This document shows positions 1-12,300 of a stretch of DNA of 64,000 nucleotides, piece by piece (positions within the stretch are counted from its first letter, which is position 1; each line of letters opens with the position of its first letter). The position numbers and the translations under genes were made by a program. Source of the stretch: Bugulina stolonifera (Eukaryota > Bryozoa > Gymnolaemata > Cheilostomatida > Bugulidae); the NCBI GenBank assembly GCA_935421135.1, contig OW285192.1, positions 1,097,501-1,161,500 of the forward strand. The letters run 5' to 3'. The notes below the pieces were generated by a model. That model made no database searches, was not told where the DNA came from, and saw nothing but the letters and a program-made list of their open reading frames with translations.

Positions 1-385
1 CGTGCTAACCTTCTATATGTATAGCACATGCCAACCTTCTATATGTATAGCACATGCTAACCTTCTATATGTATAGCACATGCGAATCTTCTATATGTAT
101 AGCACATGCTAACCTTCTATATGTATAGCACGTGCTAACCTTCTATATGTATAGCACATGCCAACCTTCTATATGTATAGCACATGCTAAACTTCTATAT
201 GTATAGCACATGCGAATCTTCTATATGTATAGCACATGCGAACCATCTATATGTATAGCACATGCTAACCTTCTATATGTATAGCACATGCGAATCTTCT
301 ACATGTATAGCACATGCTAACCATCTATATGTATAACACATGCTAACCATCTATATGTATAGCACATGCGAACCATATATGTATT
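1..385. repeat. 26-bp minisatellite
   Basis: About 14 copies of a unit containing AACCTTCTATATGTATAGCA, with scattered substitutions. It runs off the left edge. Confidence 0.95.
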
Positions 386-463
386 ATTGTTTACATGTAT
401 ACAACAACATAACTGTATAAAAAATATGTAAACAATCATCATAACAGTAGATACCTGATGCAA

Positions 464-504
464 ACTGACTGACTGACTGACTGACTGACTGACTGACTGA
501 CTGA
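464..504. repeat. (GACT)n microsatellite
   Basis: About ten tetranucleotide copies immediately downstream (in minus-strand terms) of the exon at 526-638. Confidence 0.95.
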
Positions 505-525
505 GTTACTACTGAAAGCACTCAC

Positions 526-638
526 CTGCTGTGAACTAGATAGGTTTCCAGCTTTACCCTGAATATCTCTGAGTATTTGCAAATCCGACTCAATAGTTGT
601 CATATCTTCTGCATACTTCTTTACTTCAGACTCTGGGG
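526..638 (-). CDS. Probable internal exon, possibly of the RhoGEF
   Basis: The minus strand has a pyrimidine-rich acceptor, an open frame and a consensus donor (CAGCAG then GTGAGT). The peptide includes SEVKKYAEDMTTIESDLQIL, which looks helical and charged. It lies downstream of the PH-start exon on the same strand, so it may be a later RhoGEF exon, but no phase link was found because the exons between about 640 and 3338 are missing. It could instead belong to another gene that continues to the left. A signal-peptide-like stretch in the same frame upstream (MALSLILLC...) lies before the acceptor and is probably intronic. Confidence 0.4.
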
Positions 639-783
639 CTAAGATTATTGTAGAACAGAGCAATATTAGAGAAAGAGCCAACTACTTCAACTCAATAAAT
701 CGCACTGAGAGTGGGCAATTCTAACATAAAATGTTTTAGCTTTTTAAATTATAAGTTTTGAATAGCAATAACTACTAGATTTA

Positions 784-885
784 ACGGTAGTGGTAAAAGA
801 CGGTGGTGGTAAAAGACGGTAGTGGTAAAAGATGGTAGTGATAAAAGACAGTAGTGGTAAAAGACGGTAGTGGTAAAAGACGTGA
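784..885. repeat. 16-bp minisatellite
   Basis: Six to seven copies of GGTAGTGGTAAAAGAC with few changes. Confidence 0.9.
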
Positions 886-2235
886 GCGCCGATGTGACAA
901 TGAAATGGTGAGAGAAAAAGAAGACAACTCCAACTAAGATTACTAACGTTAGAAATCAAACTCTTGTTTACTCCAAACAAAAGCTTTATTTCCATCTAGC
1001 TCCTCGCTAGTATGCTAGTATAGGTATTCAGGGTGACCAACCAGAATTTGTAAAAATGAGTCGAAAAAATATGAAAATGAGTCAACATGTTCAAGGAAAA
1101 TTGTTCAGGATAGTTGCTGAACAATGACTGCACAAGAGGCATAGTAAATAATTTTCTGTGCTCTCGTACCAAATTGCATAGACCTTTTAAATAGTAGGAT
1201 GTATCAATTATTATATTTTTATCAGTTAGCTATTTTAGTTGAACTACCAGGCCTAATTTGATTATATTGATGAAATGGACCCGACTTTCTATCTGCATGT
1301 TGTATTCTATTACATTGTGAGACCAACTTTCATATATTTAGCAGAATGAAGTTTAATTACTAAAAAGTTTTGTTTGGGACATAAAAGATGACAACTCCTT
1401 AGAAATGTAAACAATGCTTAGAGGCCTAAGCTAAGCAAAATAGATTAAAAGCACAGCTCACTGTAGCAAATAAATGAGTCCAGCTTCCACAAAATGAGTA
1501 TATGCCTCCAACTAGCTATTGTTTCTCTAAAATGAGTCTGTGGACTCATTATGTTGGTCAGTGTGAGGTATTCTAACTTAGTTAGAGATTATCTCTCATT
1601 TATCTCTGAAGTGGCACTCATGTCTTTTACCACTACCCAGATTTAACTGGGTTTAAAATACATATAGTTTATGAAATGACAAGCTTTATATCACTAGGAT
1701 TAGCCAGATTGTTACTTCAGATAGGTAACAAAAATATTTGCATTTTCAGTCACTAGCAGGTATGGCTAACCAAAGCTAGAAGCTAGCACCCTACAAAAAC
1801 AGTGATTGAGGTTCACTGGTATTAAAATACACCACAGAGCTTGTAGTAGAATCTGGAACTTCCATTATAGCAATTTTGAACTTGAAGATAATTTCAAAAG
1901 GACATTACAACTGAGGAAAGTGTGTCACACCCTGGAAAAAATGATTAAGATGGGGAGAAATTGAGAGAGGAGAACTTCTAATTATGATCAATAGCCTTTC
2001 AGTGGCTATCATTAGGACTCACAGTTGAGTACTTCAGTGTCCTCCAGTCCAACCCGTTTATATAGCTTATGGAAGCTCCTGTGTCCGGGCACTATTTCCT
2101 GTCCGTGTTGACCATGTCTATATTCAGTGCAGTAATATTATAGTATGATATATAGTGTATAATATTATATAGTACAATGTACATGTATGTTCAGCATAGT
2201 AATATAGTATGATATACTCGCATATATTATAAAGT

Positions 2236-3227
2236 AGTGCTGGGCGGTTTTGATTTGCATGTCCATTCAGCTTTTTTGCTGATTTTTCTAACAAACTGAA
2301 TGAAACCGAAGATGTCTTCTCACCCTCGGTTTAATTCAGTTTTTTTAATTCATGAAAAAACACTGAACCGGAAATTAAATACTCAATATTGGGAGTTGTC
2401 ACACCCTGCTTTTAAGCTGTGATGGCGGCCATTTTTAATTTTCTCTAATAAATCGCCATTATTAAATGCCAATTATCTATAATAATATGGAAGTATAACA
2501 ACTGGAATTCAGTGAAACTAAAGTAAATCATCTCTGGGTGACAATGATGGCTGTAGCTAAGTCTTTATTCAAAGGACGACATCGAATTATAAAGCGTGAA
2601 AGATGCATAACATAAATTCACGTGTTTGTAGTTTCAGCCATTACCGTGTTTGTAGTTTCAGCCATTACCGGAAATGGCCGCCATTTTCATTTTGTTTAAT
2701 AATTTGCAATAATTAAATATTAATTGTTTATAACAATATACAAATTTGACTACTAGAATCGAATGAAAACTACAGTAAACCCTTACTGGGTTACATTGAT
2801 GGCTGCAGCTAAGTCTGTATTCCAAGGATGACATCGAATTATAAGGATTAAAAGAAGCACTAAAATGGCAGCCATTTTCATTTCGTTTAACAGTTAACAA
2901 TTATTAAATATTTAGTATTATAATAATAATATGCAATCGTAACTGCTATAATGGAGTGAAACTACAATAAATAGCCACTGGTTACAATATTATGGCTGCA
3001 GTTTAGTCTAAATTCCAAGGATGGAATCGAATTATAAGGATTGCAAGAAGCATAACATGAATTCATGTGTTTTCAACGCCATTGCCAGCCATTATCGAAA
3101 GCGGTTTGACTTTTAAAACCAAATAGAACCGCACCGCCGCATTCGGTGTCGGTTCACATTTTAAATTTTGGCGGTTTTCGAACCGAAAGAAAAAAAACTG
3201 AATGACACCGAAACACTGTACAGCACC
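2236..3227 (+). mobile_element. MITE, AGTGCTG family, three internal modules
   Basis: Starts AGTGCTGGGCGGTTTTGATT and ends with the inverted terminus CAGCACC. A 10-bp target duplication, ATTATAAAGT, flanks it at 2226-2235 and 3228-3237. The interior is three diverged tandem modules of about 200 bp (about 2420-2640, 2672-2862, 2863-3070), each starting near a GGC(G/A)GCCATTTT motif and containing GACATCGAATTATAA or a close variant. No coding capacity. It lies in a RhoGEF intron. A 9-11 bp duplication would fit Mutator-like elements, but the superfamily is not settled. Confidence 0.8.
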
Positions 3228-3337
3228 ATTATAAAGTATACATATAGTGTGATATAGGTACATGTATATACAGTATACATAGAGTTTGTATAGTGTACAC
3301 ACAGAATGATATATACAGTATACAAGAATGTACATAC

Positions 3338-6300
3338 AGTACAATAGAGGAATCCTTTCTGCTTGAATTTCTCTTGTTTATTGTGATGAGAATGAGATCT
3401 GAGAACATCCACAGTCTAAAGTCTTGTCTCTGACTCTATAAATAGAACAGCCACACTATAAATAGAACAGCCACACTATAAATAGAACAGCCACACCATA
3501 AATAGAACAGACACACTATAAATAGAACAGACATACTCTATAAATAGAATTAAGCATGCTCTATAAGTATAACTACAGTAATAATACCTTTGTTCTTTAA
3601 TGACGAAAACTAAAATAGAACTTACAGGCATAGAAACTGTATCCACTCTGATGAACTCTCTATCTGCGGCAACCAGCTACAAATACAAGTAATAGTACAT
3701 GAACAATATAGTCAGTTATATACCACAGGCATATATATGACTATCACATACACTTAGACAGTTATATACCATAGGCTATTACATACACATAGACAGATAT
3801 ATACCACAGGCATATATCTGACTAACACATACACTTAGACAGTTATATACCACAGGCATATATCTGGCTATTACATACACATAGACAGTTATATACCACA
3901 GGCTATTACATATAACTAGACAGGTACACATAGTATTTGCCCAGATGTACGTGTATATCCATACTCTACTTGTCATACAGATAGTTGGACAGAAATACAG
4001 ACATACAGACACACACAGACAGGGATACATACAGACAGACATAAACATGCACGGGAGCGCGTGTGCACGCACAGACAGGCAGGCAGGCTGGCAGACAAGC
4101 ATACAGACCAACATCATACACACGAACTAACAGGCAAGCACACAGGTGTACAGACACATAGATGTACAGACAGGCAGGCAAATATAAAGACAGACAGGCA
4201 GATATAAAGACAGGCAAGCACACAGATGTACAGATAGGCACACAGATGTACAGGCAGGCACACAGATGTACAGACAGGCACACAGAAGTACAGACAGACA
4301 GGCACACAGAAGTACAGACAAACAGGCAGATGTACAGACAGACAGGCAGATGTACAGACAGACAGGCAGAAGTACAGACAGGCAGATGTACAGACAGGTA
4401 CACAGATGTACCGACAGGCGCACAGAAGTACAGACAGGCAGACTTGCCTCTGAGACATCCAGAAGCACCTCCAAATTTTTTAGAGTTATTTTTCTACTCT
4501 TGTCATCCACTTTACCAACTGTGTCCAGTAGACTCTTTACTATTTCTAGAGCCTTAGGAACTTCCTGGTAGTCCGGGTGCTGGGTAGGGGTGTACTTGAG
4601 GTAGCGCTGTAAATTCAATACAATAGTGTAGAGTAATATATTAATTAGTACTACAACAAAAACATGCAATAATAATTCTAGCGATAAAACCACACATACA
4701 ACATGTATATAATAGTAATATAACCATACATATTGTAATATAATAGTAATATAACCATACATATTGTAATATAATAGTAATATAACCATACATATTGTAA
4801 TATAATAGTAATATAACCATACATATTGTAATATAATAGTAATATAACCATACATATTGTAATATAATAGTAATATAACCATACATATTGTAATATAATA
4901 GTAATATAACCATACATATTGTAATATAATAGTAATATAACCATACATATTGTAATATAATATAATGCTGCACAGTGTTTCAGTATCATTCAGTTTTCCA
5001 GTTTTTTCTTTCGATTTAAAAACCGTGATAATTTATAATGCAAACCGAAACCGAATGCGGCGGTTCGATACGATAGTTTTAAAGTCCAAACCATGCCTGA
5101 CCCTTTAGTGCGCCCACATCTGGTAATGGTTGGTGTTGTTTGTACATGAATTCATATTGTGCCTCTTTCAATCTTGATAATTCCATGTCATCCTTGGCAT
5201 ACAGAATTATCTTCATCCATCGTTGTCACTCAGTGGTGATTTGTTGTATTTCTATTTAGTTTTTAGTACTTACATGTATACTTAGATATTAATATAAATA
5301 ATTAGTATTTAATCATTACCATCTATTGAACAAAATAAAAAATGGCTCCCATCACTGTTAAAAGTGGAGTGCGACACTCCCAAAACTGAGTGTGAAATTT
5401 TTGGTTCGGTTTTTCCCTGAATTTAAAAACACAAATCAAACCGAAGGGTAAAAGGCAACTTCGGTATTGTTCAGTTTTCTGTTGAAAAATCAGGAAAAAT
5501 CTGAATGCAAGTGCAAATCAAAACCGTTCAGCACTAATATTATAACTCACCTCGAGAAACATCAAGTAGCTACTTAGCCTATTAGCAGGCAGAGTAACAG
5601 CTTCTTTCAAGTGTAAGCCACTTCTGTTCTTCAACTTAAATCTCTATAAACAAAAATACAATACTAAGTACATAGTGATGTCACACTAAGTACATACTAG
5701 TGATGTCATACTAAGTACATAGTGATGTCATACTAAGTACATAGTGATGTCATATACTAAGTACATAGTGATGTCATATACTAAGTACATAGTGATGTCA
5801 TATACTAAGTACATAGTGATGTCATACTAAGTACATAGTGATGTCATATACTAAGTACATAGTGATGTCATATACTAAGTACATAGTGATGTCATACTAA
5901 GTACATAGTGATGTCATACTAAGTACATAGTGATGGCATACTTGGTACTTGGTGATGTCATACTTGGTACTTGGTGATGTCATACTTGGTACTTGGTGAT
6001 GTCATACTTGGTACATATTGATCTCATAGTTCGTCCAAGGTGTATCCAGATATAGCTTTTTGTTGCAACAGTCGGAAGAGAAAAAATTTTCCAAACATCG
6101 GTGTCCAATCACCGAGTTATCACATAGTTTACTACCGACAGAAACCACAACGAGCTACAGCGCGATGGCAACAGCGTGATGACTATAGCGTGATGACTAC
6201 GAACAAAACGAACAAAATAAAATGTTTAGGAATGACTTACTTCATTGAACTTGTCGAAGGCAGCATTCTTAGAGAGGTGTGACTTCATTAACTCCTTTGA

Positions 6301-9300
6301 CCTCTCACATTTACTTACATACGCCAGGTAGTTGTCCCGGAGGCTAGAGCTGTGAAACTACAACCATGCATAGCGTAACACATGTACTACAGATATATTA
6401 TATACAGGAGTCCTATTACAGTTATATAGCTACTATATTATATATACAGTACAGTATGTCTATCTGTCTAATGATATATATGATTGTGATATAAACACGG
6501 GGACAAGTGGACTCACTGTATTGTACATAACTGAACCAATAGTAGAGGAGTCTGGGTCCCAACTATTGTTAGCTACGATCTTCTTGAGAGAGTCGAGGAG
6601 AATAAAGTGGTGTACAGCTGTCTCTTTTAGCCTCAGATCATAAAATATGGTGTTGAGTACTTCCTTCTCTAGCAGTCCATCTTCCTCTATCTCTTTCACT
6701 GCCTGTGCACATTACTTATGTACATTATATACACGCAGTTAATATTATATACAGGAGTTATCTATCCTTAGCATGTATGTACATGTATATGCTTGCACAT
6801 AATATACTGTATGTACACTGTATAACATGCACATCGGATATGAGTACACAATGTACACCTATGTGTGCAGAGCTGTTGTAGTGGTATCGTGTCTGTACAC
6901 TGGTTGGTGATTAGGTACTGTATAGCTTTGAGTTCAAACCCCAGTCAGGGATGGGGCCATTTCTAAAGGTGTGGGACCAAGTTACTGGCTGCTCATAAAT
7001 AGTTTTCTTTGCAAGCAAAATATCACAAATCAAAATATAGCAGAGTTGGAAAACTCCACAGCAGAGGACAACTCCACAGTAGAGGACAACCCCACAGTAG
7101 AGGACAACCCCACAGTAGAGGACAACCCCACAGTAGAGGACAACCCCACAGTAGAGGACAATCCACAGTAGAGGACAACTCCACATGTATATGCTTGCAC
7201 ATATACATGTACATGCACATGCACAACGAATATGAGCAATGTATTACTAGTATTTACATGGCCTATGATTTATATATCATATATATACAGTATACATATA
7301 TATCATATGTCATAATATATACATGTACATGGCCTATATATATTATATATAATATGCATGTACATAGGCCATATATGAGAGAATATAGATGTACATTCAA
7401 CAATAAGACCTACATGTATAATACATAACTGTAGATTCTACAGCAATCATAGAATTTTATAACTAAATGAGAAAGGAAAGACAATTTCTTGTATGTCTTA
7501 TAATGTACAATGTATTTGGATATACATGTAGCTGTTCTGTCTGTACTGTAGTAGAGCATGTACAAGATAGTAGGGCAGCAGATACAGATATAATATGTTA
7601 GCATAGGTTACAATATTATATGAGTAGGCTGCATGTAAACTGAATTAAACGCCACCTCAGCCAACACGTGGCAAAACTTATTACCTGAGATATTTGTTCC
7701 AAATTCCGCACATATTTCTCTTCACTAGCAATAATCTCCTCCACTATGGCCTTTCTGTGAGAGTGAGTCTGAAAGGTCACCAGTGTATAATATATAGTGT
7801 AATATTAGTATATATGTATAGTATAGTATAGTATAGTATAGTATTGTATGGTATACATAGGGCACATTTACTGATTACATAAACCAATTCAATTACACTC
7901 ATACCTGAGGAGGGGCAGGGGTAAACGATGTACATAATATAGCATGTATGAGTATACACTATGTACATACAATGCATATATACAGTATATGACTGATGTA
8001 TATATGCAGATGACACCTGAGCTGTTATATCTACTACTACCCAGTGGACAGTGTTCTAATATCTACATGTATAGTTATGTAAATACTTGGTCAGTTTGTA
8101 TAATATAACATAGTTCACGTCACAATGTATGTGACTTCCATCTATATACATGTGCATGTACATTGTATATGTACAATGTACATAGATGACAGCCATATAC
8201 ATATACAAAGGTAGGCCTACTATACATAATTAGGTAGATATATATTATACACACATAGGTACATAGCCTATGTATTACTATAGATACATAGGGAGGTACA
8301 TATGTACACAATAATACATACAAGTAGGTACATTATATACACTATACATACATATATACATGTGCATGTATATATTGAATTGCTACATGTACATATAGGT
8401 ACACAGTCATGTAGCAAACGTTAACCACTCTAAACATAATTCAATGAACAACCAGTGGTCAGCCCTCATCTAATACTTGAATGAGAGAGAGGCAGTGAGT
8501 TGATGTAATACTTAGTACTGATAGTGTGATAGAAAGCATTATACAATGGTTACAATACTGTGCACTATCTATCCACTGATAATATTTATTAATATTTACA
8601 AACACATTGTCAGTGTGTTCACCTTATTGGTATGCAGGTATGCAATGACGTAGATGTAGGTTTATTATGTACTATGGCATTAATAAACATGTAAGCTTGA
8701 GGTACATTGAGCATATAGTCTTAGTGTATACATATTACACCATTTCCTAAGAGTATAAACATACAATGTAGGTGTGGGTATGGAAAGACAAGGGAGGACA
8801 GTAAGCCGAGGGTAAATAGTGGAGAGAGGTGGGTAGTGGAAGGGTTTACCAATAGAACATTTAACAAGACTGCCATGTAGATGTCTAGCACCGAGTAAAG
8901 TGTGTAGGTGGAGATAATTCCTTGCAGTAAACAGCAACACTTAATTACTAAGTAATAACATAACATGCAGCTGGTGTAGTGGTGTAGTGTGCCTTATTGC
9001 TTTGGCTTAGGTCTAATGAGTTTGATTAAATGTATTTAGAGAGCTGCAAGTACATGTACTGCAAACAAACCCAACAGATATTAGATTGAGCAGAGATAGG
9101 TGGAAGGGAACATGTTTAAGACAAAGGTGGAGTGTCATAAACATACAAGTAATTAAGACAGGAGTAGACTTGACAATAGACCAATTAGATGGGCTCCTAC
9201 TGTTATCTGATGTTGCAGGTGTGAGAGAGAGGCTATTACTACTCACTGACACTATCTGCTTATCAACATAATAATACACTGTACGTATATACAATGTATA

Positions 9301-12300
9301 GTGCATGAGATGTGTGTCACAACACAGGAGTTGTCTTTCCATCACAAAGTAGTACTGCACATGTATATTATTATAAAAGACTAGCTGTCCAACTACAATG
9401 TAGGTACACATATAGCCAAACAGAGTGATTTGGTATTACTGGTCTACTGTGCCCACTGTGTCCACTATATCCACTATATCTACTATGTCCACTGTGTCGA
9501 CTAGCGTACACATTGGACATAGTGGACACATTGGACATAGCGTACACATTGGATACATTGGACACAGTGGACGTAGTGGACACAGTGGACATAGTGGACA
9601 CAGTTTCACGTCTCATCATTATTAAACTGTAAACTATATACATGATGTGCATGTGGACCACACATTACTCGGGCATTTCTGGAAGCTATTTCCGCGTAAT
9701 TAGGTGTCTTTGCGAACTAAACTTCAGACCCAGGCCGATTTATGAAAATATTTTCCAGCACACATCCGTCACAGGGTCGCGCACCCACCGGCCTGGGCCA
9801 CAAGCAAAATCCTCATTTTCGCGCGAAGAATTCAGGTGTGACAATGAGCTAGGGATGGTTTCGTCCGGCCAAGCAAAATCCCAGGCCAATAGCCCTTCTG
9901 ACCTGGTCCGACGGCCATCTTGTGATTTTTATTTGCGACCCGGGTCCGTCCAAGAGGTCGCGAAGACACCTATTGCTAATAGATATAGTAAAAATACAGG
10001 ACAGGTAAGTATAATCAAATACATACTACCACCTACTAATCTACTAGCTGTCATTTATCTGGAGCTTCTCAGGTAAAATATGAGAGAGTAGTGACTGGGT
10101 TAGACATTCCTGTGTACATCGACAGGATTGTTAGAGCGGGTTTAGCTTGTACTTAGGCAGGTTAAGGAGACAACACTGTGTAAATAGTAGGGTCAAGTGG
10201 TATGACTGTATTATATGTGCCCCTTAGTCCCTTAGTATGTAGTATAAGTACAGTGTATGCTACAGTAGTGTTACTACCAATGTTTTATATGCCAGTACAT
10301 GCTAATATAAACATAAAGCGCAAAGATTTGATAGCAGTAGATATATACAAGTGTATATTATATATACATGTATGTATATATAACTAGTAAAGGTAGAGAA
10401 GGCAAGGAGTTATTGTAAGTGTTTAATTTATTGTGTACATAACACAGTATATACACTGGAGGTTTGTGTAGGCTAGTCAAACATCACCCAGACTGTGTGG
10501 CTGTGAAGTTAGACTATCATATTAAGTCAAGTAAAGTGTGTATTACTTATCGGATACATACAAATGTATATATTATATGTAATATACACTGTATATTCCA
10601 TGTGTACATGTCTACACTGATATCTACACACTGACTGTCTTCAATAACACGTCATATTACGTTGTCTTAGGGTTGATACGTGCAGACTTTGATTACTATA
10701 ATATGTATACTGCATAACCTATTGTACACGTACATGTATATTGTATATAGTATAACATACAATGTACATGTACACGTACAGTGTATATTGTATATAGTAT
10801 AACATACAATGTACATGTAGTAAGTAAGATATGGACTAGTGACTGGTATATGAGGTGTAATCTACAGTTAGTGGGTGAGGTGTAATCTACAGTTAGTGTG
10901 TGAGGTGTAGCGTATGATGTGTAATCTACAGTTAGTATATGAGGTGTAATCTACAGTTAGTATATGAGGTGTAATCTACAGTCAGTGTATGAAGTGCAAT
11001 CTACAGTTAATGTATGAGGTGCAATCTACAGTTAGTGTGTGAGGTGTAGCGTATGAGGTGTAATCTACAGTTAGTATATGAGTTGTAATCTACAGTTAGT
11101 ATATGAGGTGTAATCTACAGTTAGTGTATGAGGTGTAGCGTATGAGGTGTAATCTACAGTTAGTATATGAGGTGCAATCTACAGTTAGTATATGAGCTGT
11201 AATCTACAGTTAGTATATGAGGTGTAATCTACAGTTAGTATATGAGGTGTAATCTACAGTTAGTATATGAGGTGTAATCTACAGTTAGTATATGAGGTGT
11301 AATCTACAGTTAGTATATGAGGTGTAATCTACAGTTAATGCATGAGGTAAAGGTTGGTTACAGAGTTCTGTACTTACAGTATGCTCTACAGTTGTCTGCT
11401 CCTCGTACACCAGGGGGAGTGAGTGGACACTACGTGCTATAGCTGCAGGGCTCTGTGGCCTTAGATTAGCATCTATAAACTGCTGGGCTGTGCCTACAGT
11501 GTAGAGACCCCAGTTCATAGCCAGTATGATAACGTCACTATACCAACATACTGTCTGTGTACTTTAAGCTACTTTCCTTGAATTTGATACGGAATTACAT
11601 GTAAACAAGGTTAACACCCACTGGCGTAGTGGAAAGATATACATGTACATAATAACATTCCATTATAATTATCCAGCTAACCTAACCGACCAACCAACCA
11701 ACTAGCCAGCAATATACATGCATCTGTCACTAACTCTGGTCTTAGATTCTGTTCTTCACCACAGTATATAGACTACTGGCTCATGTCATACCTTTTGGGA
11801 AGGGTTCACTCTTATGGCCTCTATCAGAGCTCTTGGCAGGTCTGGCGGTGCCTTGGGCAGGTCTGGTGGAGCGTTTGGCAGGTGTGGATGACGGTTTCCT
11901 GGTCAGCTCTCCAATCATCTCAGCCAGCAAAGGTGAGTCATCAGAGAGATGTTCATTGCTCTCAAACAGGCTCTCATTGGACAGAATCTTAGCTTCCGAC
12001 AAGTCGTGCTGAAACATATGATGGAGCTGTTGTACATGTATGTATAATAAAGCTCTACCTTGCAAAACAAAGAGTTTAGTAATACATGGTCTAGTATGTA
12101 TACTATCAATAGAGATCGCACCTGCTTCTGGGCTGCTGGGAAACTGTGAAAGTTGTTGGTGTCCTTAGCTAACCCAGCAACATCCAACTCGGCTGCTGTA
12201 GTAGCAGGGGGATGTGTCTTCCATAGCTTTACCCGCCCATTCTTACGTTTGGTGCCCAGAGCAGGCTCATCAGCTTTGTTGTGGGAGGAGCCTCTACTGT

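Larger units (their letters stand above)
7769..11377. other. Large RhoGEF intron
   Basis: No exon was found between 11378 and 7768, and the flanking phases match directly. It holds the 9701-9972 MITE, two arrays and much TACATGTA-rich sequence. Confidence 0.6.

Noticed and set aside
439..681. Secreted protein starting MALSLILLCSTIILAP
   Set aside because: The hydrophobic start reads through a likely 3' splice site (ATCTTAG) and the end reads into a GACT microsatellite; the supported part is the exon 526-638.
3966..4458. Cys-rich 'toxin-like' frame (repeats of CLSVCTSVCLPV)
   Set aside because: Minus-strand translation of the 16-bp array; no signal peptide context and no splice support.
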